A stretch of 37,090 nt of DNA from Acholeplasmataceae bacterium (GTDB lineage Bacteria; Bacillota; Negativicutes; Acidaminococcales; Acidaminococcaceae): assembly GCA_012517145.1 (NCBI GenBank), contig JAAYVM010000200.1, forward strand, positions 1 to 37,090. The letters are read 5' to 3'. Shown here piece after piece: positions 7,450 to 15,289 of the stretch (positions are counted from its first letter, which is position 1; each line of letters begins with the position of its first letter). A program made the position numbers and the translations under genes. Under the pieces are notes generated by a model, which saw only the letters and a list, made by a program, of their open reading frames with translations, did no database searches and was not told the origin of the DNA.

Positions 7450-7762
7450 GAGTTTCTCTGGCCGCTTCCACACGCAAAAAAATCGCTGCTCATTCTATCG
7501 GCAATGGTTGAAGAGTTCCTCTGGCTGCTTCCACACGCGACAATTCGCCTGCAAGCAGTCGGTCGCTGATGTGCAGCAAGCCCGTCACTTCTTTAACCAT
7601 CACCTCTTTGAAGGTTCTTTGCACTTCATTTAACACACGCGACTTTTCGTCAGTAAACTGCCGGTCGCTGACGTGCAGCAGGCCCGTCGTATCTTTAGCC
7701 ATCGCCATATAAAATAGTTTTTCAGAGATATGCATAGCCACTTTTTTATCTATTGCTTGCAA
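7450..7762 (-). repeat. Degenerate repeat region with a possible 90-residue repeat protein (7490-7762)
   Basis: On the minus strand a TTG-initiated frame of 90 residues holds two copies of a ~34-residue unit: TGLLHVSDRQFTDEKSRV and TGLLHISDRLLAGELSRV. At DNA level the GGTCGCTGA core recurs at 7561 and 7663, 102 bp apart, an exact multiple of three. A further copy of the RVEAAR-encoding stretch lies after the stop (7450-7475 against 7513-7538, 63 bp apart). The codon-multiple spacing suggests a repeat protein or its remnant. No good ribosome site or promoter was seen, and the start overlaps the rpsF promoter. I recognise no family. It may be a decayed gene. Confidence 0.35.
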
Positions 7763-7785
7763 TAAGATGAAACTAATGATACAAT
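7757..7785 (+). promoter_or_regulatory. Promoter of rpsF-ssb-rpsR
   Basis: TTGCAA at 7757-7762 and TACAAT at 7780-7785 have a 17-bp spacer. The expected start is near 7792, giving a leader of ~70 nt. Confidence 0.65.
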
Positions 7786-7794
7786 TACTAGGCT

Positions 7795-7836
7795 GTATAT
7801 ATTAATTTATATACTTCTTCTGCTCCCATGAGGAGC
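7795..7836 (+). promoter_or_regulatory. Structured leader of rpsF, possible S6:S18 autoregulatory element
   Basis: Two consecutive inverted repeats lie in the 5' leader: GTATATA/TATATAC (7795-7801 with 7808-7814) and GCTCC/GGAGC (7822-7826 with 7832-7836). The second ends shortly before the GGAGGAGG ribosome site. S6:S18 leaders are known upstream of rpsF in many bacteria. I could not verify the specific consensus, so this is a suggestion. Confidence 0.35.
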
Positions 7837-7862
7837 CAAAGTCCAAAGGAGGAGGTGATTTC

Positions 7863-8147
7863 GTGAAAGCATACGAAGTCATGTACATCGTTAAACCAGT
7901 TGAAGAAGAGACTTTTGAAGCACTTGTGACAAAATTCGACACTTTGATTGCTGCAAACGGTGGAACTGTAGAAAAAACTGACCGGTGGGGTAAAAAACGT
8001 CTGGCCTATGAAATCAAAGATTTTGTAGAAGGCATTTATGTCCTCGTAACGTTCAACGCAGAACCAAAAGCTGTCAAAGAACTTGACCGTGTCATGAAGA
8101 TTACCGATGATATTCTACGCCACATGATTATTAGAAAAGGCGAATAA
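7863..8147 (+). CDS. rpsF: 30S ribosomal protein S6
   Basis: This 94-residue protein has the S6 hallmark start KAYEVMYIVKP and the conserved segment DRWGKKRLAYEIKDFVEGIYVLV. S6 binds 16S rRNA together with S18 in the platform of the small subunit. The start is GTG, preceded by a strong GGAGGAGGTG site. It is first in the rpsF-ssb-rpsR operon, the standard Firmicute arrangement that joins two ribosomal proteins with single-strand DNA-binding protein. Length is normal. Confidence 0.97.
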   Translation: MKAYEVMYIVKPVEEETFEALVTKFDTLIAANGGTVEKTDRWGKKRLAYEIKDFVEGIYVLVTFNAEPKAVKELDRVMKITDDILRHMIIRKGE

Positions 8148-8167
8148 GCCAAGGAGGTAACTATATT

Positions 8168-8581
8168 ATGAATAAAGTTATACTCATGGGCCGTCTAACT
8201 CGTGACCCGGAAGTACGTTATACGCAGAGCGGTAAGGTAGTTTGCCAGTTCACTTTAGCGGTAGATCGTTTTACTACTAATCAAGAAGGACAAAGAGAAG
8301 CTGATTTCGTTCCTATCGTAGTATGGGGAAAAGTCGGCGAATTATGCGGGAATAGTCTGACAAAGGGACAAAGAGCACTTGTAGATGGCAGGCTCCAGAT
8401 TCGCAGCTATGAGGCGAAAGATGGAAGTGGTAAACGCTGGGTAACGGAAGTTATCGCGAACAGCGTACAATTCCTTGATCGCAAAGCAGGCGGTGCTGGA
8501 ACTCATGAACAAGGAGCTTCCAAAGGTGAGATGGAGTCTTTCGGCTCACCGGTAGCTTTTGACGAAGAAATCCCATTCTAA
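8168..8581 (+). CDS. ssb: Single-stranded DNA-binding protein
   Basis: This 137-residue protein has an N-terminal OB fold starting MNKVILMGRLTRDPEVRYTQ, continuing to about residue 105. A flexible linker and the acidic tip DEEIPF follow. The tip is the docking site for replication and repair partners. It coats single-stranded DNA at the fork. It lies between rpsF and rpsR, 20 bp after the former, with an AAGGAGG ribosome site. The intact tip argues for the housekeeping paralogue rather than a competence-specific one. Confidence 0.97.
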   Translation: MNKVILMGRLTRDPEVRYTQSGKVVCQFTLAVDRFTTNQEGQREADFVPIVVWGKVGELCGNSLTKGQRALVDGRLQIRSYEAKDGSGKRWVTEVIANSVQFLDRKAGGAGTHEQGASKGEMESFGSPVAFDEEIPF

Positions 8582-8599
8582 AAAATGGAGGTTATGCGA

Positions 8600-8830
8600 A
8601 TGAAACGCGAAAGAGGCAGAAAACCCAGAAGAAAAGTTTGTAGCTTCTGTGTTGATAAAGTTGAAGATATCGATTATAAGGATGTTGCAAAATTACGCCG
8701 TTATGTTACTGAACGCGGCAAGATTTTACCACGTCGTATTTCCGGTAACTGTGCAAAACATCAAAGACAACTTACCACTGCAATTAAACGTGCGCGCAAT
8801 GTAGCATTGTTGCCGTTTACTTGTGAATAA
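8600..8830 (+). CDS. rpsR: 30S ribosomal protein S18
   Basis: This 76-residue basic protein begins [17 protein letters not shown] and ends in [10 protein letters not shown], both typical of S18. The ATG at 8600 is preferred because GGAGG at 8587-8591 is 8 nt upstream; the in-frame ATGs at 8585 and 8594 overlap or crowd that site. Two cysteines (CSFC) in the N-terminal part are of the type seen in zinc-ribbon-like S18 variants. S18 pairs with S6 on the subunit platform. An intrinsic terminator follows 24 bp later. Confidence 0.95.
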   Translation: MKRERGRKPRRKVCSFCVDKVEDIDYKDVAKLRRYVTERGKILPRRISGNCAKHQRQLTTAIKRARNVALLPFTCE

Positions 8831-8854
8831 GGATATTGTTTGAACATGCAATTG

Positions 8855-8892
8855 AGGCACCTCGGCATTTGCTGAGGTGCCTTTTATTTTGC
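8855..8892 (+). terminator. Intrinsic terminator after rpsR
   Basis: AGGCACCTCGGC (8855-8866) pairs with GCTGAGGTGCCT (8871-8882), with one G-T pair and an ATTT loop. It is followed by TTTATTTTGC. Confidence 0.88.
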
Positions 8893-8903
8893 TTTTCTGG
8901 TTC

Positions 8904-8932
8904 TTTTCATTTAAAGGAAATGAGTGTACAAT
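8904..8932 (+). promoter_or_regulatory. Putative promoter of yybS-gdpP-rplI-dnaB
   Basis: TTTTCA at 8904-8909 and TACAAT at 8927-8932 are 17 bp apart, between the rpsR terminator and the next gene. The -35 match is only fair. Confidence 0.4.
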
Positions 8933-8988
8933 AGATTTGTGTATCCTTTTAATTTTGTTGGTAAAATGCCTTTTGAGGAGGAAATTTA

Positions 8989-9945
8989 GTGGCGCATAAA
9001 ACTTCAGCAATGGTTGAAGCAGGTATTATGGCAGCAATAGCAATCGTCTTTGCTCTCATCAATATGTATGTTCCCTTTGTGGGTATGTTTTTAAATTTTA
9101 TCTGGCCTTTGCCGATTATTATTTGCGGTATGCGGCATGGCATGCGTTGGAGCATTATGACGCTTTTGGTAGCAGGAGCTATCATTGCCATTTTGATCAG
9201 CCCACTGCATTCTTTTACTTTGGTGGCTGTTTTTGGCTTATTGGGAGTAGTGCTTGGCGAATGCATGAGAAGAAGATTACCGCCGCTTAAGCTTTTAGCA
9301 GTTGGTTCCGTAGCAGCCTTTTTGTCTTTGATGATCAGTTTGTTAATCAGTATACTTATTATGGGCATTAACCCATTAAGTATGTTCTTTGAGACTTTTG
9401 ACAAGTCATTAGTCGATGCGGTTGAGTTCTATCAAAAACAGGGAATGTCCCAAGAAGAGATTGAGAAAGCCACTAAATCAGCCAAAGACATGTTTGCCAT
9501 GGTACGTATCATTATGCCTGGAGCTTTCCTTCTCTGCGCGCCTCTGATTACTTTTGCAAACTATCTTGCCGCTAAAGCGATTTTGAATAAACTTGGTGAA
9601 CGTTTCGAAAGTTTCCCGCCTTTTACCAACTGGGATGTTCCTCGCTGGACTTTAATCCCGTATGGCATATCGTTGCTGATGATTACATATTATCTGTCTC
9701 AACCGACCAGCGGCTGGTATTTGCTGGGTGTTAATATTCAGATGATTTGCAGTGTCATTTATGTGTTGCAGGGGTTAGCAGTGGCTTTTTCGTATATTGA
9801 TACGAAGGGCAAGCCCAAATGGTGGAAAACTGTTTTGGTATCACTTATCTTCCTCAGTCAATTTATTTCGCAAACTGTTGTTTTGTTAGGTGCTTTTGAT
9901 TTGATTTTCGATTTTCGTAAAAGACGGTCTGTTTCATCAAGATAA
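8989..9945 (+). CDS. yybS: DUF2232 (YybS-like) membrane protein
   Basis: This 318-residue integral membrane protein has about eight hydrophobic segments. The first half resembles an ECF-transporter S component (INMYVPFVGMFLNFIWPLPIIICGMRHG). DUF2232/YybS proteins are conserved in Firmicutes directly upstream of the gdpP (yybT) gene, as here. Their role is not established. Start is GTG with GAGGAGG upstream. The next gene begins 27 bp downstream, so the four-gene run to dnaB is probably one transcript. Confidence 0.85.
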   Translation: MAHKTSAMVEAGIMAAIAIVFALINMYVPFVGMFLNFIWPLPIIICGMRHGMRWSIMTLLVAGAIIAILISPLHSFTLVAVFGLLGVVLGECMRRRLPPLKLLAVGSVAAFLSLMISLLISILIMGINPLSMFFETFDKSLVDAVEFYQKQGMSQEEIEKATKSAKDMFAMVRIIMPGAFLLCAPLITFANYLAAKAILNKLGERFESFPPFTNWDVPRWTLIPYGISLLMITYYLSQPTSGWYLLGVNIQMICSVIYVLQGLAVAFSYIDTKGKPKWWKTVLVSLIFLSQFISQTVVLLGAFDLIFDFRKRRSVSSR

Positions 9946-9972
9946 GCAGACTGAGATGGGGCGTTGTGAACT

Positions 9973-12000
9973 ATGTTTAATAGAAAATGGAGTTTTTGGG
10001 GTGACAATAAGGTATTCATACTGATTATCAGTATACTGATAATCATTGTCGGCATCTACGAGCATCTTTTTCTACCAGTGGGACTAATTATTCTTTTAGG
10101 GGTATATCTTTTCAGTAAAAAGCTTTATCAGTCCAAGGAAGTTTGGTTTAACCACTACCTTGATACGGTTGTACGCAATATCGAGAGAGCCAACAATTAT
10201 GCCATTCAGCAATTACCGATCGGCATTGCTGTTTTCGAATCTGATGGCAAATTGCAATGGAAAAATGAAAGCTTTCAGACATGGGTTGCCGGTAAGGCTG
10301 TCGAAGGTGCCTACCTAAAAGATATTTTGCCGCCGCCGGACAATAATTTTGAAACTTTGAGCTTACGTGATTCTGAAAAGCAAATTAAAATAAGTGATCG
10401 TTTCTTCAAGATGACGGTCAAACGCATTTTAACGCAGGAAAACGGCAACGATATTACTGGGTTGGTATTGTATTTGACGGATATCACTGACAAAGAACGC
10501 CAAAGGAAAAAAATCGATGATGAGCGTGTTTGTGTCGCACGCCTGCAGTTTGACAATTACAGTGACGTTATGAAAGGCTTGAGCGAAAGCACCAGGGCAA
10601 ATGTCATTGTTGAAGTTAACAAAGTTATCAGCAATTGGGCGGAAGAAATGAATGGACTCTTCATCAGATATGATGAAGATTTATACTCAGTTGGCTTCAA
10701 CAAAGCTTCTTTGCAGGAATGCATTAAGCACAAATTTGATATCCTTGATAAAATCAGGGAAATTAAAGTAGGCAATAAAATTCCACCGACAATTAGTGTC
10801 AGTGTAGCTTGTGAAGAAAAAAACTTGTTATTGTTGGGACAGAAGGCACAGAGCGGACTTGACCTGGCTTTGGGCCGCGGTGGTGACCAGGCAGTAGTAT
10901 CTATTGCAGGTGAAATACAGTTTTTTGGCGGTAAAAGTATTGTGCAGGCCAAGAGCACGCGTGTACGTGCCCGTATAGTTGCCCAAGCTGTGCATGAATT
11001 AATGCTTAGTGCAGATAAAATTTTCGTGATGGGACACGTCAATGAAGACTATGATTCCCTTGGCGCTGCCATCGGCGTTGCTAAAATGGCGTTTTCACTT
11101 TCCAAAGAAGCCTATATTGTGACCAGCGGTCAAGGCTATTCTCTGTCAAAAATCAAGGAAATGGCCGAAGAAAAAGATGCGGTTTACAGTTCTATCATAA
11201 TTGACAGTGCTAATGCCTTAACGCAAGCAACACCGAGGAGCCTGTTGGTTCTGGTTGATCATCATAAGGCGATGCTGTCTGCGTCGCAGGAAGTATTGAA
11301 TGCAATTCCCAAAAAGGTTATTATAGATCACCATCGCCGGGCAGAAGATTTGATTAAAAATGTGATTTTGCTCTACCTTGAGCCACTGTCTTCTTCTACC
11401 AGCGAATTAGTCACGGAATTAATTACTTATTTTGATGATCGTTTGGAATTGAATGAATCCGAGGCTTCGGCTCTGTATGCAGGGATTGTTGTTGATACGA
11501 AAAACTTTGCAGTTCAGACAGGTGAACGTACTTTTGAGGCGGCGGCTTATTTGCGTCGTCATGGTGCTGACCCCGGTCTCGTTCATAAACTTTTCCGCGA
11601 TGAGATGGCAACAGTAGTGCAGAGAGCAAAGCTGGTTGCTGATGCCAGAATCCCAATACCGGGACTGGCTGTTTCAGTCTACAAAAACGCACCTAGTGGT
11701 GATAATACTTCTGTTATTTTGGCCCAGGCTGCTGATGAGCTTGTTACGATGAGCGAGGTCAAGGTCAGTGTCGTTATGGCGGAAACCGAAAATGAGCTTT
11801 TGGTCAGTGCCCGTAGTGATGGTTCCGTCAATGTGCAGACTATTATGGAGGAACTGGGCGGCGGCGGTCATCAGACAGTTGCCGGCGTGCAGCTGAAGGG
11901 TGTGCAAGCGGAGGAAGTTGAGCCGCAGATTATTGAATTGACCAGAAAACAGATGGAGGAGAGAGAAACCAATGAAAGTAATATTACTGCAAGATATTAA
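9973..12000 (+). CDS. gdpP: Cyclic-di-AMP phosphodiesterase GdpP (YybT)
   Basis: This 675-residue membrane enzyme has two N-terminal transmembrane helices (~15-50) and a PAS-like domain (~60-160). A degenerate GGDEF domain ends in GRGGDQ near residue 300. A DHH domain contains GHVNEDYDSLGAA (~355) and DHH motifs near residues 428 and 451. A DHHA1 domain contains GGGGHQ (~628). It hydrolyses c-di-AMP, the messenger controlling potassium and osmotic balance in Firmicutes. In motif 1 the usual Pro before the first Asp is Glu, while the metal-binding Asp residues are kept. The end overlaps rplI by 29 bp, suggesting translational coupling. Confidence 0.93.
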   Translation: MFNRKWSFWGDNKVFILIISILIIIVGIYEHLFLPVGLIILLGVYLFSKKLYQSKEVWFNHYLDTVVRNIERANNYAIQQLPIGIAVFESDGKLQWKNESFQTWVAGKAVEGAYLKDILPPPDNNFETLSLRDSEKQIKISDRFFKMTVKRILTQENGNDITGLVLYLTDITDKERQRKKIDDERVCVARLQFDNYSDVMKGLSESTRANVIVEVNKVISNWAEEMNGLFIRYDEDLYSVGFNKASLQECIKHKFDILDKIREIKVGNKIPPTISVSVACEEKNLLLLGQKAQSGLDLALGRGGDQAVVSIAGEIQFFGGKSIVQAKSTRVRARIVAQAVHELMLSADKIFVMGHVNEDYDSLGAAIGVAKMAFSLSKEAYIVTSGQGYSLSKIKEMAEEKDAVYSSIIIDSANALTQATPRSLLVLVDHHKAMLSASQEVLNAIPKKVIIDHHRRAEDLIKNVILLYLEPLSSSTSELVTELITYFDDRLELNESEASALYAGIVVDTKNFAVQTGERTFEAAAYLRRHGADPGLVHKLFRDEMATVVQRAKLVADARIPIPGLAVSVYKNAPSGDNTSVILAQAADELVTMSEVKVSVVMAETENELLVSARSDGSVNVQTIMEELGGGGHQTVAGVQLKGVQAEEVEPQIIELTRKQMEERETNESNITARY

Positions 12001-12421
12001 GTCTGTTGGCAAAAAAGGCGATATTGTTGAAGCTTCTGATGGTTACGCCCGTAATTTCCTGCTGCCGAAAAAAATGGCGAAAGAAGCTAGTGCCGCTAAT
12101 GTAAATCAGGCAAAAAAGGATCAGGAAACAGCTGCCCATCGCGCAGCGCAGAAAAAAGACGAGGCCACGGTTTTGGCAGCTCAGATTGAAAAAGTCACAG
12201 TCAAGCTTAAAGTACGTGTTGGTGAAAACGGTAAAATGTTTGGTTCCGTTGCTTCCAAGGATGTTGCCGAGGCTTTGATCAAGCAGACACAGCTTGAAGG
12301 CGTTGATCGCCGCAAGATCGAGCTGAAAACTCCAGTCAAGGGCTTGGGCGTTTATACCGCAGTAGCTAAATTACATCCCGAAATCGCTGCGGAATTTAAG
12401 GTAGAAATTGAGGCTGAGTAA
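11972..12421 (+). CDS. rplI: 50S ribosomal protein L9
   Basis: This 149-residue protein opens with MKVILLQDIKSVGKKGDIVEA and contains DGYARNFLLPKK, both diagnostic of L9. A long charged connecting helix (~40-75) precedes the C-terminal rRNA-binding domain. L9 binds 23S rRNA near the base of the L1 stalk and reaches toward neighbouring ribosomes. The ATG lies inside the end of gdpP with GGAGGAGAG upstream. dnaB follows after 2 bp, the same order as in Bacillus. Confidence 0.97.
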   Translation: MKVILLQDIKSVGKKGDIVEASDGYARNFLLPKKMAKEASAANVNQAKKDQETAAHRAAQKKDEATVLAAQIEKVTVKLKVRVGENGKMFGSVASKDVAEALIKQTQLEGVDRRKIELKTPVKGLGVYTAVAKLHPEIAAEFKVEIEAE

Positions 12422-12423
12422 AG

Positions 12424-13755
12424 ATGATTGACCGCGTGCCACCACAAAACATCGAAGCTGAACAGGCAGTTTTGGGCGCAATGATGATTGACAAAGAAGC
12501 AATTTCCAAAGCTACAGAGATTTTGCGGGAAAATGATTTTTACCGCCAAGACCACCGTGCTGTATATCAGGTAATTGTCGATTTGTTCAGTAAGAACCAG
12601 GCTGTCGATATGGTTACTGTTACCGAAGCTTTGAAACGCGAGGGCAAACTCGAAGATGTCGGTGGTATTCAGTTCATTACTTATCTGGCTAATGCCGTAC
12701 CTACTGCTGCCAATATAAGTTATCATGCCAAAATTGTGGAAGAAAAATCCCTCTTAAGACAGCTAATAAGTGTATCAACACAGATTGCCGGGGCTGGTTA
12801 TGAAGGAACTGAAGATGTTAATTCTTTGCTTGATAATGCCGAACGCATGATTCTCGGCGTTTCCGAAAGGAAAATCAGCCGCGACTTTGCACCAATCAAA
12901 GAAGTAGTAATGAGTGCGGTCGACCGTATCGACGAATTATATAACAAAAAAGGCGGTATTACCGGCATTGCGACAGGTTTCATTGATTTTGACCATTTGA
13001 CGAGCGGTTTGCAGCCTTCCGACTTAATTTTGATTGCGGCCCGTCCGAGTATGGGTAAAACAGCCTTGGTGCTGAATATGGCTCAGCATGTTGCGATTCG
13101 CGAAAAGAAAGCAGTGGCCTTTTTCTCCTTGGAAATGAGCAAGGAACAATTAGTACAGCGTATGCTTTGTTCCGAAGCGAGTATTGATTCTTCGCGTTTA
13201 CGCATTGGTGAACTGGAAGATAATGATTGGGAAAAACTGATCTGGGCGGCTGATAGTTTGAGCAGAGCCGAGATTTTTATTGATGATACTCCGGGCATAA
13301 CTGTCATGGAGATGCGTGCCAAAGCACGCAGATTAAAAGTTGAACATAATTTACAGTTAATCGTCATCGACTATTTGCAGTTAATGCAGGGGTCAGGTAA
13401 AAAAAGCGGTGAAAACCGCCAGCAGGAATTATCCGATATTTCACGTTCCTTAAAAGCTTTGGCCAGAGAACTGAATGTGCCGGTTATTGCCTTGTCGCAG
13501 CTCAGCCGTAGTGTTGAAAGCCGTCAGGTAAAGCGGCCGATGCTCAGTGATTTGCGTGAATCAGGCGCCTTGGAGCAGGATGCCGATTTGGTTGCTTTCT
13601 TGTATCGTGAAGATTACTACGATAAGGAAACGGAAAATAAAAACATCACCGAATTGATTATTGCCAAGCATCGTAATGGTCCGGTTGATACCGTTAAATT
13701 ATTCTTCCATAAACAATTTACTCGTTTTGCTAACCTTGCTAAAGGTGTTGACTAA
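12424..13755 (+). CDS. dnaB: Replicative DNA helicase
   Basis: This is a 443-residue RecA-type hexameric helicase that unwinds DNA at the fork. The N-terminal domain (~1-105, PPQNIEAEQAVLGAMMID) binds primase. The C-terminal motor has Walker A ARPSMGKTAL (~205), Walker B VIDYLQLM (~315) and the SQLSRSVE and DLRESGALEQDAD segments (~360-380). Length is normal and there is no intein. It is the last gene of the yybS-gdpP-rplI-dnaB run and is followed at once by a strong palindromic terminator. Confidence 0.97.
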   Translation: MIDRVPPQNIEAEQAVLGAMMIDKEAISKATEILRENDFYRQDHRAVYQVIVDLFSKNQAVDMVTVTEALKREGKLEDVGGIQFITYLANAVPTAANISYHAKIVEEKSLLRQLISVSTQIAGAGYEGTEDVNSLLDNAERMILGVSERKISRDFAPIKEVVMSAVDRIDELYNKKGGITGIATGFIDFDHLTSGLQPSDLILIAARPSMGKTALVLNMAQHVAIREKKAVAFFSLEMSKEQLVQRMLCSEASIDSSRLRIGELEDNDWEKLIWAADSLSRAEIFIDDTPGITVMEMRAKARRLKVEHNLQLIVIDYLQLMQGSGKKSGENRQQELSDISRSLKALARELNVPVIALSQLSRSVESRQVKRPMLSDLRESGALEQDADLVAFLYREDYYDKETENKNITELIIAKHRNGPVDTVKLFFHKQFTRFANLAKGVD

Positions 13756-13759
13756 ACAG

Positions 13760-13797
13760 AACCCGCTTGAGAATGCATTCTCAAGCGGGTTTTCTCT
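13760..13797 (+). terminator. Intrinsic terminator after dnaB
   Basis: A perfect 32-nt palindrome at 13760-13791 begins AACCCGCTTGAGAATG and is followed by TTCTCT. The hairpin stem can reach 14 bp. Confidence 0.85.
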
Positions 13798-13818
13798 ATA
13801 TCGTGAAAAGGAAATTTG

Positions 13819-13856
13819 CCGAATATTTTTAAAAACATCAGTATAATTGTTCGAAA
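13819..13856 (+). promoter_or_regulatory. purB promoter region with two inverted PurBox-like sites
   Basis: A TATAAT -10 box lies at 13842-13847 without a good -35. CCGAATATT at 13819-13827 and ATTGTTCGAAA at 13846-13856 resemble the Bacillus PurBox half-site (CCGAACWWT and its complement), arranged inverted with about 18 bp between them and overlapping the -10 box. A PurR-type regulator acting on purB-purA is plausible. The match is imperfect. Confidence 0.4.
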
Positions 13857-13984
13857 CTCTTGCGTCATGAGGGGTAAAATGCTAAAATATCTGTGGTGCA
13901 GTCTGTAATTTTGCCTATTTTTTTGTTTGCGGACACCAAAATAGCTAGCTTAAATGCATAAAAACACTAATAGGGGGAACTATT

Positions 13985-15277
13985 GTGATTAAACGTTATA
14001 CCAGCCCGGAGATGGGCGCTATCTGGACGGAAGAAAATGAATTCCGAACAATGCTGAAAGTGGAAATCCTGGCTTGCGAGGCAATGAACAAACTGGGTTT
14101 CGTTCCTGATGATGCTTTGAAGGATATTCAGACAAAATCAGACTTCCGTTTGGAAAGAATCCATGAAATTGAGGCAGTCACAAATCACGACATCATTTCT
14201 TTTGTTACTACTGTTGGTGAATATGTAGGCGATGCTTCCAAATACATTCATAAAGGTCTTACTTCCAGCGACGTCAAAGATACCGCATTGGGCGTTATGA
14301 TGAAACAAGCAGCCGATATTCTGCTTGAGTTATTGAAGAAATTCCATGTTGTATTGCGCCGTCGTGCAGCTGAACATAAATATACCGTTATGATCGGTCG
14401 TACGCATGGTATTCATGCCGAACCGATGACCCTTGGCCTGAAATTCGCACTGTGGATGGATGAGACCGAACGCAATATCAGAAGACTGGAAGAGGCACGC
14501 GAAACCGTGGCGGTGGGTAAACTTTCCGGTGCTGTCGGTACTTATTCCAATATTGATCCTTTTGTTGAACAATATGTCTGCGAAAAATTAGAAATTAAAC
14601 CGGTGAAATTAGCTACACAAGTTGTACAACGTGACAGACACGCTTATTTCCTGTCTACATTGGCAATCATCGGCTGCTCTTTGGATAAAATGGCGACCGA
14701 GATACGTAACCTTCAACGTACAGATATCCGCGAAGTAGAAGAATATTTCGCTCCTGGCCAAAAAGGTTCTTCCGCTATGCCGCACAAACGTAATCCGATT
14801 ACCTGTGAAAAAGTTTCTGGCTTGGCACGTTTATTACGCGGTAATGCCGTAGCTGCCATGGAAAATGTTGCTCTCTGGCATGAACGCGACATTTCCCATT
14901 CTTCCGTAGAACGTGTAATCCTGCCGGATAGCACGATTGCACTCGACCATATGCTCCGCAAGTTTACCAATATTATTGATAAGCTCCTTGTTTATCCTGA
15001 TGCCATGATTGCTAACATGAATAAAACCGGCGGCCTGATTTTCAGTCAAAACCTTTTGACTGCGCTTGTAGGCAAAGGTGTGCTGCGCGAAGATGCCTAC
15101 AAATGGGTACAGCGTAATGCGATGGCACGCTGGCTGCAAGGTGCAGATTTCAAAACCAACGTTGAAATGGATGAAGACATTAAGAAATATCTTGCTGTCG
15201 AAGAAATAGAAGCCTGCTTTGATCCTCAACCTATGCTTAAAAATATTGATTTGATAATGGCCAGATTTGGTCTCTAA
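13985..15277 (+). CDS. purB: Adenylosuccinate lyase
   Basis: This 430-residue member of the fumarase/aspartase superfamily acts twice in purine synthesis: it splits fumarate from SAICAR and from adenylosuccinate. The signature GSSAMPHKRNP lies near residue 262, TSSDVKDTA near 90 and the conserved TIGRTHG-type segment MIGRTHGIHAEP near 136. Start is GTG, with AGGGGG upstream. purA follows 12 bp after the stop, so the two steps from IMP to AMP are in one operon. Length is normal for the bacterial short form. Confidence 0.96.
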   Translation: MIKRYTSPEMGAIWTEENEFRTMLKVEILACEAMNKLGFVPDDALKDIQTKSDFRLERIHEIEAVTNHDIISFVTTVGEYVGDASKYIHKGLTSSDVKDTALGVMMKQAADILLELLKKFHVVLRRRAAEHKYTVMIGRTHGIHAEPMTLGLKFALWMDETERNIRRLEEARETVAVGKLSGAVGTYSNIDPFVEQYVCEKLEIKPVKLATQVVQRDRHAYFLSTLAIIGCSLDKMATEIRNLQRTDIREVEEYFAPGQKGSSAMPHKRNPITCEKVSGLARLLRGNAVAAMENVALWHERDISHSSVERVILPDSTIALDHMLRKFTNIIDKLLVYPDAMIANMNKTGGLIFSQNLLTALVGKGVLREDAYKWVQRNAMARWLQGADFKTNVEMDEDIKKYLAVEEIEACFDPQPMLKNIDLIMARFGL

Positions 15278-15289
15278 GGAGGAACTCTT

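Noticed and set aside
13857-13984. Purine riboswitch ahead of purB
   Set aside because: The leader lacks the conserved three-way junction and loop sequences of purine aptamers; only the PurBox-like pair stood out.
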